From Actinomycetota bacterium (GTDB lineage: Bacteria > Actinomycetota > Thermoleophilia > Solirubrobacterales > Solirubrobacteraceae): a stretch of DNA of 64,000 nt. The notes below the pieces were generated by a model. The model was given only the letters and a program-made list of their open reading frames with translations, did not search any database and was not told where the DNA came from. Of this stretch, positions 30,965 through 42,754 are shown in pieces. The stretch covers positions 17,606-81,605 of the forward strand of contig VAWY01000068.1 of assembly GCA_005888335.1 (NCBI GenBank), given 5' to 3'. How positions within the stretch are numbered: the stretch's first letter is position 1; each line of letters starts with the position of its first letter. A program made the translations under genes and the position numbers.

Positions 30965-30967
30965 GCT
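30962..30967 (+). promoter_or_regulatory. Putative -10 box upstream of surE
   Basis: TAGGCT overlaps the truA stop and ends 10 nt before the surE ATG, with no Shine-Dalgarno sequence, compatible with near-leaderless transcription. Weak evidence. Confidence 0.3.
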
Positions 30968-30976
30968 GAGACCTTC

Positions 30977-35021
<4,045 letters not shown>

Positions 35022-35061
35022 CGCAGGAGGGTGACACGTGAAGCCGCTCCGAGTTGCGGAC

Positions 35062-35067
35062 TACACT
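35062..35067 (+). promoter_or_regulatory. Putative -10 box for the patatin gene
   Basis: TACACT ends 9 nt before the ATG at 35076 with no ribosome-binding sequence, consistent with leaderless transcription. Confidence 0.4.
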
Positions 35068-35075
35068 CTGAAGCA

Positions 35076-36377
35076 ATGGACAACGTCGTTCCGCTCGCGC
35101 CGAAGGGCAAGGCCAGGGCCCCCGCGACGAAGGCGGCAGCCCCACGCCGGCGGCGGCGACGCTCCAAGACGGCGCTGGTCCTTGGCGGCGGCGGGTTCAC
35201 CGGCGCGGTCTATGAGATCGGCGCGCTGCGGGCGCTCGACCTGCTTTCGGTCAACCGGACCGTCAACCAGTTCGACGTCTACGTCGGCACGTCGGCGGGC
35301 GCGTTCGTCGCCGCGCTGACCGCCAACGGGGTGACGCCCGAGGAGATGATGCGGGTCGTCAACCAGCAGGTCCCGACGCCGTTCCGCGACATCGACGTCG
35401 GCACGCTGCTGCGCCCCAACGTCCTGGAGTACGCGCGCAGCGCGCTGAGCATGCCCTTCAAGGCGGTCAGCGTCCTGCGCGAGGTGGCCGGGCAGATCAA
35501 GGGCGCGTCGCTGATGGACCTCGTGCTCGGCCTGGCCGAGGGCCTGCCGAGCGGCCTGTACTCCGGTTCCGGCGTCGAGCGGTACATGCGCGACGTGCTG
35601 TCCGACCCGGACCGCTCCGACGACTTCCGCCTGCTCGAGCCCGAGCTCTACCTCACCGCGACCGACCTCGACACGTGCGAGCGCATCGTCTTCGGCGCGG
35701 TCGGCTGGGACGACGTGCCGATCTCGCAGGCCGTGCGCGCCTCGACCGCCCTGCCGATGATCTACAAGCCCGTCAAGGTTCGCGACCACGAACTCGTCGA
35801 CGGCGGCATCGTCTCCACCACCAATGTCGACCTGGCCGTCGAGGCGGGCGCGAAGTTCGTGGTGGTCGTCAACCCGCTGGTCCCGTACGTCAACGACTTC
35901 TCCAAGCGCGTGGGGCGCATCTTCCCCCGCCCGCAGCGGGTCAGCGACATGGGGTTCCCGCAGATCGGCTACCAGGTCTTCAAGCTGCTCGCCTACCAGC
36001 GCCTGCACGAGATGGCGCGTCAGTGGGAGCAGCGCTACCCGGGCGTCGACATCGTGCTCATCGAGCCCGAGCCCAACGACGAGCTGATGTTCCAGACGTC
36101 GATCCTCAACTTCACCTCGCGGGTGGGGATCGCCAAGCACGGCTTCGAGACCGTGACGCTCAAGCTCGCGCAGGACTACGAGCGCTTCCACGAGATCTGC
36201 GAGCGCCACGGGATCGAGATCTCCGCGACGCGCGTGCGCAAGGTCGTCAAGCACTTCGCCGCCGAGCAGGAGAAGGTCCGCGCCTGGCGCAAGATCCTCG
36301 AACAGACGACGGGGGCATTGCTGCGGCAGTCCGGCACGGCGCCGGAGGCGCCGGGCGACGCGGCCAGCGGCGATTAG
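35076..36377 (+). CDS. Patatin-like phospholipase
   Basis: 433 aa. The oxyanion loop LVLGGGGFTGAVYEIGALRA at residue ~35, nucleophile elbow VGTSAGAF (GxSxG, Ser) at ~75 and the catalytic Asp in VDGGIVSTTNVD form the patatin Ser-Asp dyad. The N-terminus is basic ([13 protein letters not shown]), without a signal peptide, suggesting a cytosolic or membrane-edge lipid acyl hydrolase. The C-terminal ~100 residues are helical. The frame opens at 35031, but ATG 35076 fits the -10 box. Confidence 0.9.
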   Translation: MDNVVPLAPKGKARAPATKAAAPRRRRRRSKTALVLGGGGFTGAVYEIGALRALDLLSVNRTVNQFDVYVGTSAGAFVAALTANGVTPEEMMRVVNQQVPTPFRDIDVGTLLRPNVLEYARSALSMPFKAVSVLREVAGQIKGASLMDLVLGLAEGLPSGLYSGSGVERYMRDVLSDPDRSDDFRLLEPELYLTATDLDTCERIVFGAVGWDDVPISQAVRASTALPMIYKPVKVRDHELVDGGIVSTTNVDLAVEAGAKFVVVVNPLVPYVNDFSKRVGRIFPRPQRVSDMGFPQIGYQVFKLLAYQRLHEMARQWEQRYPGVDIVLIEPEPNDELMFQTSILNFTSRVGIAKHGFETVTLKLAQDYERFHEICERHGIEISATRVRKVVKHFAAEQEKVRAWRKILEQTTGALLRQSGTAPEAPGDAASGD

Positions 36378-36858
36378 CACAGCCGCCGCGGCCGCCGCGG
36401 CCGTCGCGGCCGTCGCGCTCGGCGGCTACGGCGGGGGTGGCGAGAAGGCGCCGGCGCCGAAGCCTCGCCCCGACCTCGCGCCGCACACGGCGACCACGCG
36501 CGCCGTCGGGCGCGCGGAGATCCTGGCGGCGGTCAGGCGCGCGATCACGGCCGACGCGCGCGCGCGGGTCCGGCGCGGCGAGTTCCGCGGGCCGGTCCGG
36601 CGCACCGACTGCGACCAGCGGCCCGGTCCCGCGGAGGGTCACGAGGACGTCGTCGTCTACTCGTGCATCGCGGTCACGTTCGTGGGGCCGCGGACCTCGA
36701 CCGCGCCGCCGTTGCGGTCGGGCCAGCTCTTCCAGGTCCGCGTCAACTACCCGCAGCGAAGCTTCACGTGGTGCAAGGTCGAGCCGCCGGGCGGCGAGGG
36801 CGCAGGGCGGCCGGGGCGCGAGAACGCGCCCGACGACAGCTGCGGCGGAATCGGTTAA
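36373..36858 (+). pseudogene. Exported-type hypothetical protein with no canonical start codon
   Basis: A 161-codon frame with strong coding character (GC-rich third positions) and a readable product: an Ala-rich hydrophobic segment followed by VALGGYGGGGEKAPAPKPRP, then EILAAVRRAITADARARVRR, CDQRPGPAEGHEDVVVYSCI, FQVRVNYPQRSFTWCKVEPP and ends DDSCGGIG. No ATG, GTG or TTG is in frame before the hydrophobic part; the first fitting codon is ATT at 36373, overlapping the patatin TAG. LGGYGGGG looks like a lipobox (LGGCGGGG) whose Cys (TGC) has become Tyr (TAC). Either a decaying lipoprotein gene or one using an ATT start. Its TAA overlaps the stop of the converging aminotransferase. Confidence 0.6.
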
Positions 36859-37952
36859 GACACTCGGCTGAGCGCCTGGACCAGCCGGTCGCTCGCGGCC
36901 CGCGACTGGACCGCGGCGCGGATGCGGGTCGGGTCGCCGAAGCGCGCGCCCGTGGCGACGATCACGCCGGCCCGCTGCAGGCGCGCGGCCAGCTCGGCCC
37001 CGTCGAGCCCGTCGCGGCGCAGCCAGACCACGTTGGCCTGCGTCTCGGTCACGTCGAAGCCGGCCTCACGCAGCTCGCCGACGAGCCGGCTGCGCTCCGC
37101 GCGAACCGCCGCGGTCCGCCGGTTCAGCGCCGGGCGCGTGGCGCGCAGCGCCTCGAGCACGCCGGCCTGGGCGAGCTCGTTGAGCCCCAGCTCGGGCTCG
37201 AGGCGCTCGAGCAGCGGCCCGGCGTCGGGCGCGCCGATTGCGTAGCCGCAGCGCAGGCCGGCGAGCCCCCACGCCTTGGAGAACGTGCGGAAGACGAGCA
37301 GCCGCGGATGGCGCTCGAGGAGCGGGAGCGTCTCGTCGAGCGGCCGCTCGGCGTAGTGCGCGAGCGCCTCGTCAAGCAGCACGACGACGCGCTCGGGCAG
37401 CATGCCGAGCAGCTCGTCGAGCTCGGCGGTGGAGAGCAGCTCGCCGGTCGGGTCGTTGGGGTTGCACAGGGCGACGATGCGCGTGCGCTGGTTGAGCGCG
37501 CGCACGATCGCCTCGGCCGCGAAGCCCGGCACCGGGACGGCGCGCCCGCGCGCGCGCCGGGCCATGACCGGATAGAGCGGGTACGACGGCCACGGCGTGA
37601 CGAGCTCGTCGCCCGGCTCCATCAGCGCGTGGGCGGTGGCGGCGAGCAGCTGCGCCGCGCCGTTGCCGACGACGACCTGCTCGGCGGCGATGCCGTGGAG
37701 CGCTGCGAGCTCGCCGCGCAGCTCTCCGGCGTGCGGATCGAGGTAGCGGTGCAGCCCGCGCCGGGCGATGTAGGTGACGGCGTTGACGACGGTGTGCGGC
37801 GGCAGCTCGGGCCAGGTCGTCTGCGAGAGGTCGATCGGGTCGACGCGGGCGAGCGCACGCTGGCGCTCCTCGGCCGCGTTGCGGCGCAGCTCGGCGTTGA
37901 CCTCGTCCTCCGAGAGCCCCTCGAACTGGCGGTAGTAGTCGAGCAGCCCCAC
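36855..37952 (-). CDS. Class I/II aminotransferase, histidinol-phosphate aminotransferase-like
   Basis: 365 aa, GTG start. PLP-dependent fold type I: VVVGNGAAQLLAATAHALME, PWPSYPLYPVMARRARG, ALCNPNDPTGELLSTAELDE, LLDEALAHY (PLP-contacting Asp) and the Schiff-base lysine in FRTFSKAWGLAGLRCGYAIG. Resembles HisC/CobC-like enzymes; no his genes are nearby, so the true substrate is uncertain. Lies 4 bp downstream of the co-directional membrane-protein gene. Confidence 0.88.
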   Translation of the reverse strand: MGLLDYYRQFEGLSEDEVNAELRRNAAEERQRALARVDPIDLSQTTWPELPPHTVVNAVTYIARRGLHRYLDPHAGELRGELAALHGIAAEQVVVGNGAAQLLAATAHALMEPGDELVTPWPSYPLYPVMARRARGRAVPVPGFAAEAIVRALNQRTRIVALCNPNDPTGELLSTAELDELLGMLPERVVVLLDEALAHYAERPLDETLPLLERHPRLLVFRTFSKAWGLAGLRCGYAIGAPDAGPLLERLEPELGLNELAQAGVLEALRATRPALNRRTAAVRAERSRLVGELREAGFDVTETQANVVWLRRDGLDGAELAARLQRAGVIVATGARFGDPTRIRAAVQSRAASDRLVQALSRVS

Positions 37953-37956
37953 CGCG

Positions 37957-38430
37957 TCAGCTGCGGGGCGCCAGGCTCGGGCCGAGACCCGCGATGAACA
38001 CCAGCCAGATCGTGAAGCACACCGTGCCGACGACGACGGTCGTGGCGAACACGGGCCCGATGATCCCCTTGCGCTGGTCGTAGCCGGCGGCGCGGCGGAC
38101 GAGGACCCACGCGTGGTCGAGGCGCTTGAGGACGGCGAGCGCGCCCATCAGCGTGAGCAGCATCCCGACGAACGCGACGAAGATCCCGAGGCTGATCGAG
38201 TTGGTCCGGTAGTTGACCTGCGCGCCGACCCAGAGCCACGCGGCGGGCAGCGGACCCCAGAACAACAGGTTGACCACGACCATGAGCACGGCGATCGCGA
38301 AGGCCAGCGTGCGGTCGAGCCGCCGGCGGGCGGCGCCGCCGCGCTGCGGCAGCGCGCGGTAGCGGACGGGCGCGGTGCCCGGCCGGCGGCCGATGAAGAG
38401 GCCGCCGGTGTCCGTGGGGTCGGTACGCAT
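37957..38430 (-). CDS. Hypothetical membrane protein
   Basis: 157 aa from ATG 38430 (MRTDPTDTGGLFIGRRPGTA). After a basic N-terminal region, three hydrophobic segments (TLAFAIAVLMVVVNLLFWG, LGIFVAFVGMLLTLMGALAV, VFATTVVVGTVCFTIWLVF). No domain recognised. A longer frame from 38505 starts inside a copy of the dispersed repeat (TTGACCTTGCGCGAGC) and is not preferred. Likely co-transcribed with the two acyl-CoA synthetases upstream and the aminotransferase downstream. Confidence 0.75.
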   Translation of the reverse strand: MRTDPTDTGGLFIGRRPGTAPVRYRALPQRGGAARRRLDRTLAFAIAVLMVVVNLLFWGPLPAAWLWVGAQVNYRTNSISLGIFVAFVGMLLTLMGALAVLKRLDHAWVLVRRAAGYDQRKGIIGPVFATTVVVGTVCFTIWLVFIAGLGPSLAPRS

Positions 38431-38470
38431 CGTCACTCCAGCGTACCTGTGCGTTCGCCCGACGCGGTCG

Positions 38471-38579
38471 CTAGCCCCTCGCGAACGAAGCTCGCGCAAG
38501 GTCAATACCGCCGAAGGCGGTCATTACCCCCTCGCGAACGAAGTTCGCGCAAGGTCAATACCGCCGAAGGCGGTCATTA
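38471..38579 (-). repeat. Two tandem copies of the dispersed element, each with a 17-codon micro-ORF
   Basis: Reading the minus strand, the synthetase stop is TAATG; its ATG opens MTAFGGIDLARTSFARG and ends (38524) in a second TAATG, which opens MTAFGGIDLARASFARG and ends in TAG (38471-38473). Period 53 bp. Each unit has stems CCGCC/GGCGG and CGCGAAC/GTTCGCG (GAGC variant in the second copy) with TTC loops. The single difference in the peptide (T/A) comes from ACT versus GCT. Same orientation relative to the upstream gene as the other copies. Confidence 0.9.
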
Positions 38580-40361
38580 CCCGTATAACGAGTCGAAGAT
38601 CTCCGCGTACTTCTCGTTGACGACGTTGCGCTTGACCTTGAGCGTGGGCGTGAGCTCGCCGGTCTCCTGCGAGAGGTCGTGGTCGAGGATGGCGAACTTC
38701 TTGACCTGCTCGACCTGCGCGTACTTCGCGTTGGCCTTGTCGACCTCGGCCTGGATGAGCTCGCGCACCTTCTCGTTCTGCGTCAGGGCGGCGATCGACG
38801 TGTCCTCGATGGGTGGGTGGGTTTGGGATCGCGCCCAGGGCACGATCTCCTCCTCGTCGAGCGTGATGAGCGCGACGGGGTACGGGCGCCGGTCGCCGTG
38901 CATGACGCACTGCGAGACCCAGCGCGCCTGCTTCATGTCGTTCTCGAAGTTCGCCGGCGTGAGGTTCTTGCCGCCGGCGGTGATGATGATGTCCTTCTTG
39001 CGCCCGACGATCGAGAGGTAGCCGTCCTCGTCGATCGTCGCCAGGTCGCCGGTGTGCAGCCAGCCGTCGACGACCGCGCCGAACGAGGCGTCGGCGTTCT
39101 TGTAGTAGCCCGCGAAGATGTTCGGCCCCTTGACGAGCAGCTCGCCGTCCTCGGCCACCTTGAGCTCGACGCCGCCGAGCGCCTTGCCGACGGTGCCGAA
39201 CTTGTGCGCCTCGGGCCGCGACGTCGTGGCCGCGGTGGCGGTCTCCGTCATCCCGTAGCCCTCGAGCACCGGCACGCCAGCCGCCCAGAAGAACTCGAGG
39301 ATCTCCCTGGCGATCGGCGCGGCGCCGGTGACCGCCTCGCGCACGCGCCCGCCGAACGCGGCGCGCACGTTCTTGAACAGCGCCTCGTCGAACTTCGCGT
39401 ACGCCTCCTGCAGCTCGGCGGGGATCTCCGCGCCCGCCACCCGCAGGTCGTGGTAGCGCCCGCCGACCTCCGTCGCGCGGCGCAGGGTGTCGGCGTCGAC
39501 GTTGCCGGCGACCAGCGTGTAGATCTTCTCGAAGATGCGCGGGACGCTCGGCAGGTACGTCGGCTGCGTCTCGCTGAGCTCGGGGATGATCCGCTTGGTG
39601 TCGCCGCCGAAGTAGGCGATCGGCGCGCCGGTGTCGAACGCGCCGAGCTGCACGAGCAGTGCGAAGGCGTGCGCCAGCGGCAGGTAGAGGTAGACGAGGT
39701 CGTCGTCGCCGCGGAACAGCTCGCGCTCGCCCACCGAGTCGACGATCGCGCGGTAATTGCCATGCGTCAGAACGCAGCCCTTGGGAGGGCCGGTCGTCCC
39801 CGAGGTGTAGATGAACGTGTAGGGGTCCTCGGGCTTGACCGCCTCGTAGCGGCGCACGAGCTCGGCGTCGCGCCCGCGGCCGCGCTCGCGCAGCTCGTCG
39901 AGGGTGATCGCGGCGCCGTCGGTCATCGTGATCACGTGCCGCAGCGCCGGCAGGCGGTCGCGCACCTGGAACACCTTGGCGAGCTGCCCGGCGTCCTCGC
40001 AGACGATGGCCACGGCGTCGGAGTTGCCGATGACCCACTCGCACTCCTCCGGGGAGTTGGTCGGGTAGATCGGGACGACGACCGCGCCGGTGACGGTGAT
40101 GGCGAAGTCCACCCACGTCCACTCGACGCGCGTGTTGCCCAGCAGGCAGACGCGGTCGCCCGGCGCGATGCCGAGGTCGACCAGCCCGAGCGCGATCTCG
40201 CGGGCGATCTCCCACATGCGGCGGAAGGAGACCTCGCGCCACTCGTCGCCCACCTTGTGCTTCTGCGCCACCCGGTCGCCGTAGAGCTCGGCCGCCTTGG
40301 GCAGCAGGTCGGCGATCGTCTTCGACCCGGTCGTCTGCCGGGGCGCGGTGCCCGCTTCCAT
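38577..40361 (-). CDS. Long-chain acyl-CoA synthetase (AMP-forming)
   Basis: 594 aa. Activates fatty acids with ATP and CoA. ATP-binding motif TFIYTSGTTGPPKGCVLTHG, YLPLAHAFA, adenylate-binding LEGYGMTETATAAT, hinge GWLHTGDLATIDEDGYLSIV and A8-region GRKKDIIITAGGKNLTPANF with the C-terminal catalytic lysine in TLKVKRN. Begins 1 codon after a micro-ORF read from the upstream paralogue (TGAATG). Closely similar to the next gene, especially at the C-terminus (HDLSQETGELTPTLKVKRNV in both), indicating tandem duplication. Confidence 0.95.
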   Translation of the reverse strand: MEAGTAPRQTTGSKTIADLLPKAAELYGDRVAQKHKVGDEWREVSFRRMWEIAREIALGLVDLGIAPGDRVCLLGNTRVEWTWVDFAITVTGAVVVPIYPTNSPEECEWVIGNSDAVAIVCEDAGQLAKVFQVRDRLPALRHVITMTDGAAITLDELRERGRGRDAELVRRYEAVKPEDPYTFIYTSGTTGPPKGCVLTHGNYRAIVDSVGERELFRGDDDLVYLYLPLAHAFALLVQLGAFDTGAPIAYFGGDTKRIIPELSETQPTYLPSVPRIFEKIYTLVAGNVDADTLRRATEVGGRYHDLRVAGAEIPAELQEAYAKFDEALFKNVRAAFGGRVREAVTGAAPIAREILEFFWAAGVPVLEGYGMTETATAATTSRPEAHKFGTVGKALGGVELKVAEDGELLVKGPNIFAGYYKNADASFGAVVDGWLHTGDLATIDEDGYLSIVGRKKDIIITAGGKNLTPANFENDMKQARWVSQCVMHGDRRPYPVALITLDEEEIVPWARSQTHPPIEDTSIAALTQNEKVRELIQAEVDKANAKYAQVEQVKKFAILDHDLSQETGELTPTLKVKRNVVNEKYAEIFDSLYG

Positions 40362-40444
40362 TCAGACCTCCTCAGCCCGGGCCGTCATTACCCGACTCGC
40401 GAACGAAGTTCGCGCATGGTCAATACCGCCGAAGGCGGTCATTA
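40362..40444 (-). repeat. Dispersed element copy with bridging micro-ORF between the two synthetases
   Basis: The stop of the upstream synthetase is TAATG; the ATG (starting at 40442) opens MTAFGGIDHARTSFASR, continues VMTARAEEV, and ends in TGA at 40362, directly followed by the ATG of the next synthetase (TGAATG). The 53-bp element proper is 40392-40444; GTCATTAC at 40384-40391 looks like the start of another copy. Both hairpins are intact. Confidence 0.85.
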
Positions 40445-42202
40445 CCCGTACATCGAGTCGAACAGCTCGGCGTACTTGTCGTTGACCACGTTGCGCTTGA
40501 CCTTGAGCGTCGGCGTCAGCTCGCCGGTCTCCTGGGACAGGTCGTGGTCGAGGATCTTGAACTTCTTGATCTGCGCCACCTTCGCGTGGTTGGCGTTGAC
40601 CCCGTCGAGGCAGTCCTGGACGAGCTCGCGGATCTTGTCGTTCTCGGCCAGCTCGGCGACGTCGGTCGGCAGCCCCTGCTCCTTGGCCCAGGGGATGATC
40701 TCCTCCTCGTCGAGCGTGATCAGCGCCACCGGGAACGGCCGCCGGTCGCCGTGCATCACGGCCTGCGAGATCCAGCGCGACTGCTTGAGCTCGTTCTCGA
40801 TGTTGGCCGGCGTGAGGTTCTTGCCGCCGGCGGTGATGATGATGTCCTTCATCCGGCCGGTGATCTTCACGAAGCCCTCGTCGTCGATCTCGCCGACGTC
40901 GCCGGTGCGGAACCAGCCGTCGCCGGTGAACGCCTCGCGCGTGGCCTCCTCGTTGCGCCAGTACTCCGTGAAGACGTTGGGGCCCTTCATGAGCAGCTCG
41001 CCCTCGTCGCCGATCTTGACCTCGATGCCCGGGGCGGGCTTGCCGACGGTCCCGACCTTGAAGGCGTCGGGCGTGTTGACGCAGCCGATGCCGGTCGTCT
41101 CGGTCAGCCCCCAGCCCTCGAGCACCGTCACGCCGCAGGCGTAGAAGAACTCGAGGATGTCGGGGGCGATCGGCGCGGCGCCGGTGACCGCCTGGCGGAT
41201 GTCGCCGCCGAACGCGGCGCGCACGTTCTTGTAGAGCTTCTCCTCGAACTGGTTGAAGGTCTCGTCGGGCTCGGCCTCGCCCTTGCGGACCTTCATGCCG
41301 ACCTCGACGGCCTTCTTGAGCGTGTCGGAGTCGATGTTGGACGTGACCAGCGTGTAGATCTTCTCGAAGATCCGCGGGACGCTCGGGAAGTACGTCGGCT
41401 GGGTCTCGGCCAGCTCCGGGACGATCAGCTTCGTGTTGCCGCTGAAGAAGATGATCGGCGCGCCGATGTCCCACGCCCCGAGCACGCAGATGAGCGCGAA
41501 GACGTGGGCGAGCGGCAGATAGAGGTACTGCGAGTCGTCCGCGGTGACGAAGTCGAGCTGGTGCGTGACCGCGCTGACCGAGCCGGCGTTGGCGTGCGTG
41601 AGCACGACGCCCTTCGGGTTCCCGGTCGTGCCCGACGTGTAGATGATCGTGTACGGGTCGTCCTCGGAGACCCCGTCGCGGCGCTTGGCCAGCTCGTCGG
41701 CGTGATCGGAGGTGCGGCCGCGCTCGCGCAGCTCGTCGAGGCTGATCGCGCCGTCGGCGCTGCCGTCGAAGATCACCACGTGCTCGAGCTCGGGCAGCTC
41801 GCCGCGGACCTTCTCGATCTTCGCCGCCTGGTCGGCGTTCTCGACGAAGGCCACCTTGGCCTCGGAGTTGCCGGCGACCCACTGGCACTCCTTCGGCGAG
41901 TTGGTCGGATAGATCGGGACGACGATGCCGCCGGCGCTCGAGACCGCGAAGCTCGCGTACACCCACTCGGGGCGCGTGTCGGCGAGGATGCAGGCGCGGT
42001 CGCCCGCCTGGAATCCGAGCTCGGCGAGCCCGCCGGCGAGCTCCTTGACGAACGTCGCGACGTCCGCGTAACTCGTCTCCTGCCAGCCGTCGCCGCGCTT
42101 GAAGCGCACCGCCGTGCGGTCGCCGAAACGCTCGCCGGCGGCCGTCGCCAGGTCAGCGATCGTCCGACCGGTTGCCTGCTCGAGCTCCGTTGCGTCAGCC
42201 AT
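40442..42202 (-). CDS. Long-chain acyl-CoA synthetase (AMP-forming), paralogue
   Basis: 586 aa. TIIYTSGTTGNPKGVVLTHA, YLPLAHVFALICVLGAWDIG, LEGWGLTETTGIGCVNTP, WFRTGDVGEIDDEGFVKITG and GRMKDIIITAGGKNLTPANI match the same fatty-acyl-CoA synthetase family as the downstream gene, but with different substrate-pocket residues. MADATELEQATGRTIADLAT start. First gene of a minus-strand run of two synthetases, a membrane protein and an aminotransferase. Confidence 0.95.
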   Translation of the reverse strand: MADATELEQATGRTIADLATAAGERFGDRTAVRFKRGDGWQETSYADVATFVKELAGGLAELGFQAGDRACILADTRPEWVYASFAVSSAGGIVVPIYPTNSPKECQWVAGNSEAKVAFVENADQAAKIEKVRGELPELEHVVIFDGSADGAISLDELRERGRTSDHADELAKRRDGVSEDDPYTIIYTSGTTGNPKGVVLTHANAGSVSAVTHQLDFVTADDSQYLYLPLAHVFALICVLGAWDIGAPIIFFSGNTKLIVPELAETQPTYFPSVPRIFEKIYTLVTSNIDSDTLKKAVEVGMKVRKGEAEPDETFNQFEEKLYKNVRAAFGGDIRQAVTGAAPIAPDILEFFYACGVTVLEGWGLTETTGIGCVNTPDAFKVGTVGKPAPGIEVKIGDEGELLMKGPNVFTEYWRNEEATREAFTGDGWFRTGDVGEIDDEGFVKITGRMKDIIITAGGKNLTPANIENELKQSRWISQAVMHGDRRPFPVALITLDEEEIIPWAKEQGLPTDVAELAENDKIRELVQDCLDGVNANHAKVAQIKKFKILDHDLSQETGELTPTLKVKRNVVNDKYAELFDSMYG

Positions 42203-42353
42203 CGCGCAGTCCTCTCGGTGTTCTCAGTCCCCGAAGGATGACGTACCCGGCACGGAAATGACCAGGCGACCCGGCCCCCGGTCGGCGACGGCTGCGTCGT
42301 GCGGCGAGCGCGCCCTGCGCCCGCCGCTCGCGCTCTCGATCGTGGGTGGTGTG

Positions 42354-42539
42354 CTAGGCCTCGACGGCCTGCGCGCGAGAAGCAAAAGAAGTGCTCTCGC
42401 GCAGGCTGGCCAAGAACAGCGTCTTGTCGATCCGTCCCTGGAAGATCGGCACCCCCAGCTCCATGCACTTGGCGATCACGTCCCGGCGCTCCATCCCAGA
42501 CTCCCGCGCGAGCTCCGTGGGCGTGAGGTGATTCGCCAT
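42354..42539 (-). CDS. Small protein with IF2 N-terminal-like helical domain
   Basis: 61 aa (MANHLTPTELARESGMERRD, then VIAKCMELGVPIFQGRIDKT). The pattern 'LA.E.G....DVI.KC.ELGVPI' resembles the helical N-terminal domain found in IF2 and in small actinobacterial DNA-binding-like proteins. A strong AAAGGAGG ribosome-binding sequence lies just upstream on the minus strand. Divergent from the membrane-anchored sigma factor gene. Function unknown; a nucleic-acid-binding role is a guess. Confidence 0.65.
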   Translation of the reverse strand: MANHLTPTELARESGMERRDVIAKCMELGVPIFQGRIDKTLFLASLRESTSFASRAQAVEA

Positions 42540-42754
42540 TGGGCCTGTCCTCCTTTGTGGGGATCGCAACGTTGACCAAAGGTAGCGAGACGGGCGGACG
42601 ACCTCAAACGGTCACCTCGATGGCGTCGCGAACCCGCACAGAACGTGCGCGATTTGCGGGGGTTTGGGCACGTTGCGCAAAGTGGTGTTTTGAACGGTAC
42701 AGTTTCGGATACACCTTCCGCCGCCACGGAAGGACGACAAGGAAGTTCGGGGGG

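Noticed and set aside
36247..36642. Minus-strand 131-codon frame opposite the patatin end
   Set aside because: Arg/Pro-rich shadow of two real + strand frames with poor codon pattern.
37957..38505. Longer start (38505) for the membrane protein
   Set aside because: The extra N-terminus MTLRELRSRG is encoded by the dispersed repeat and is not protein-like; ATG 38430 is preferred.
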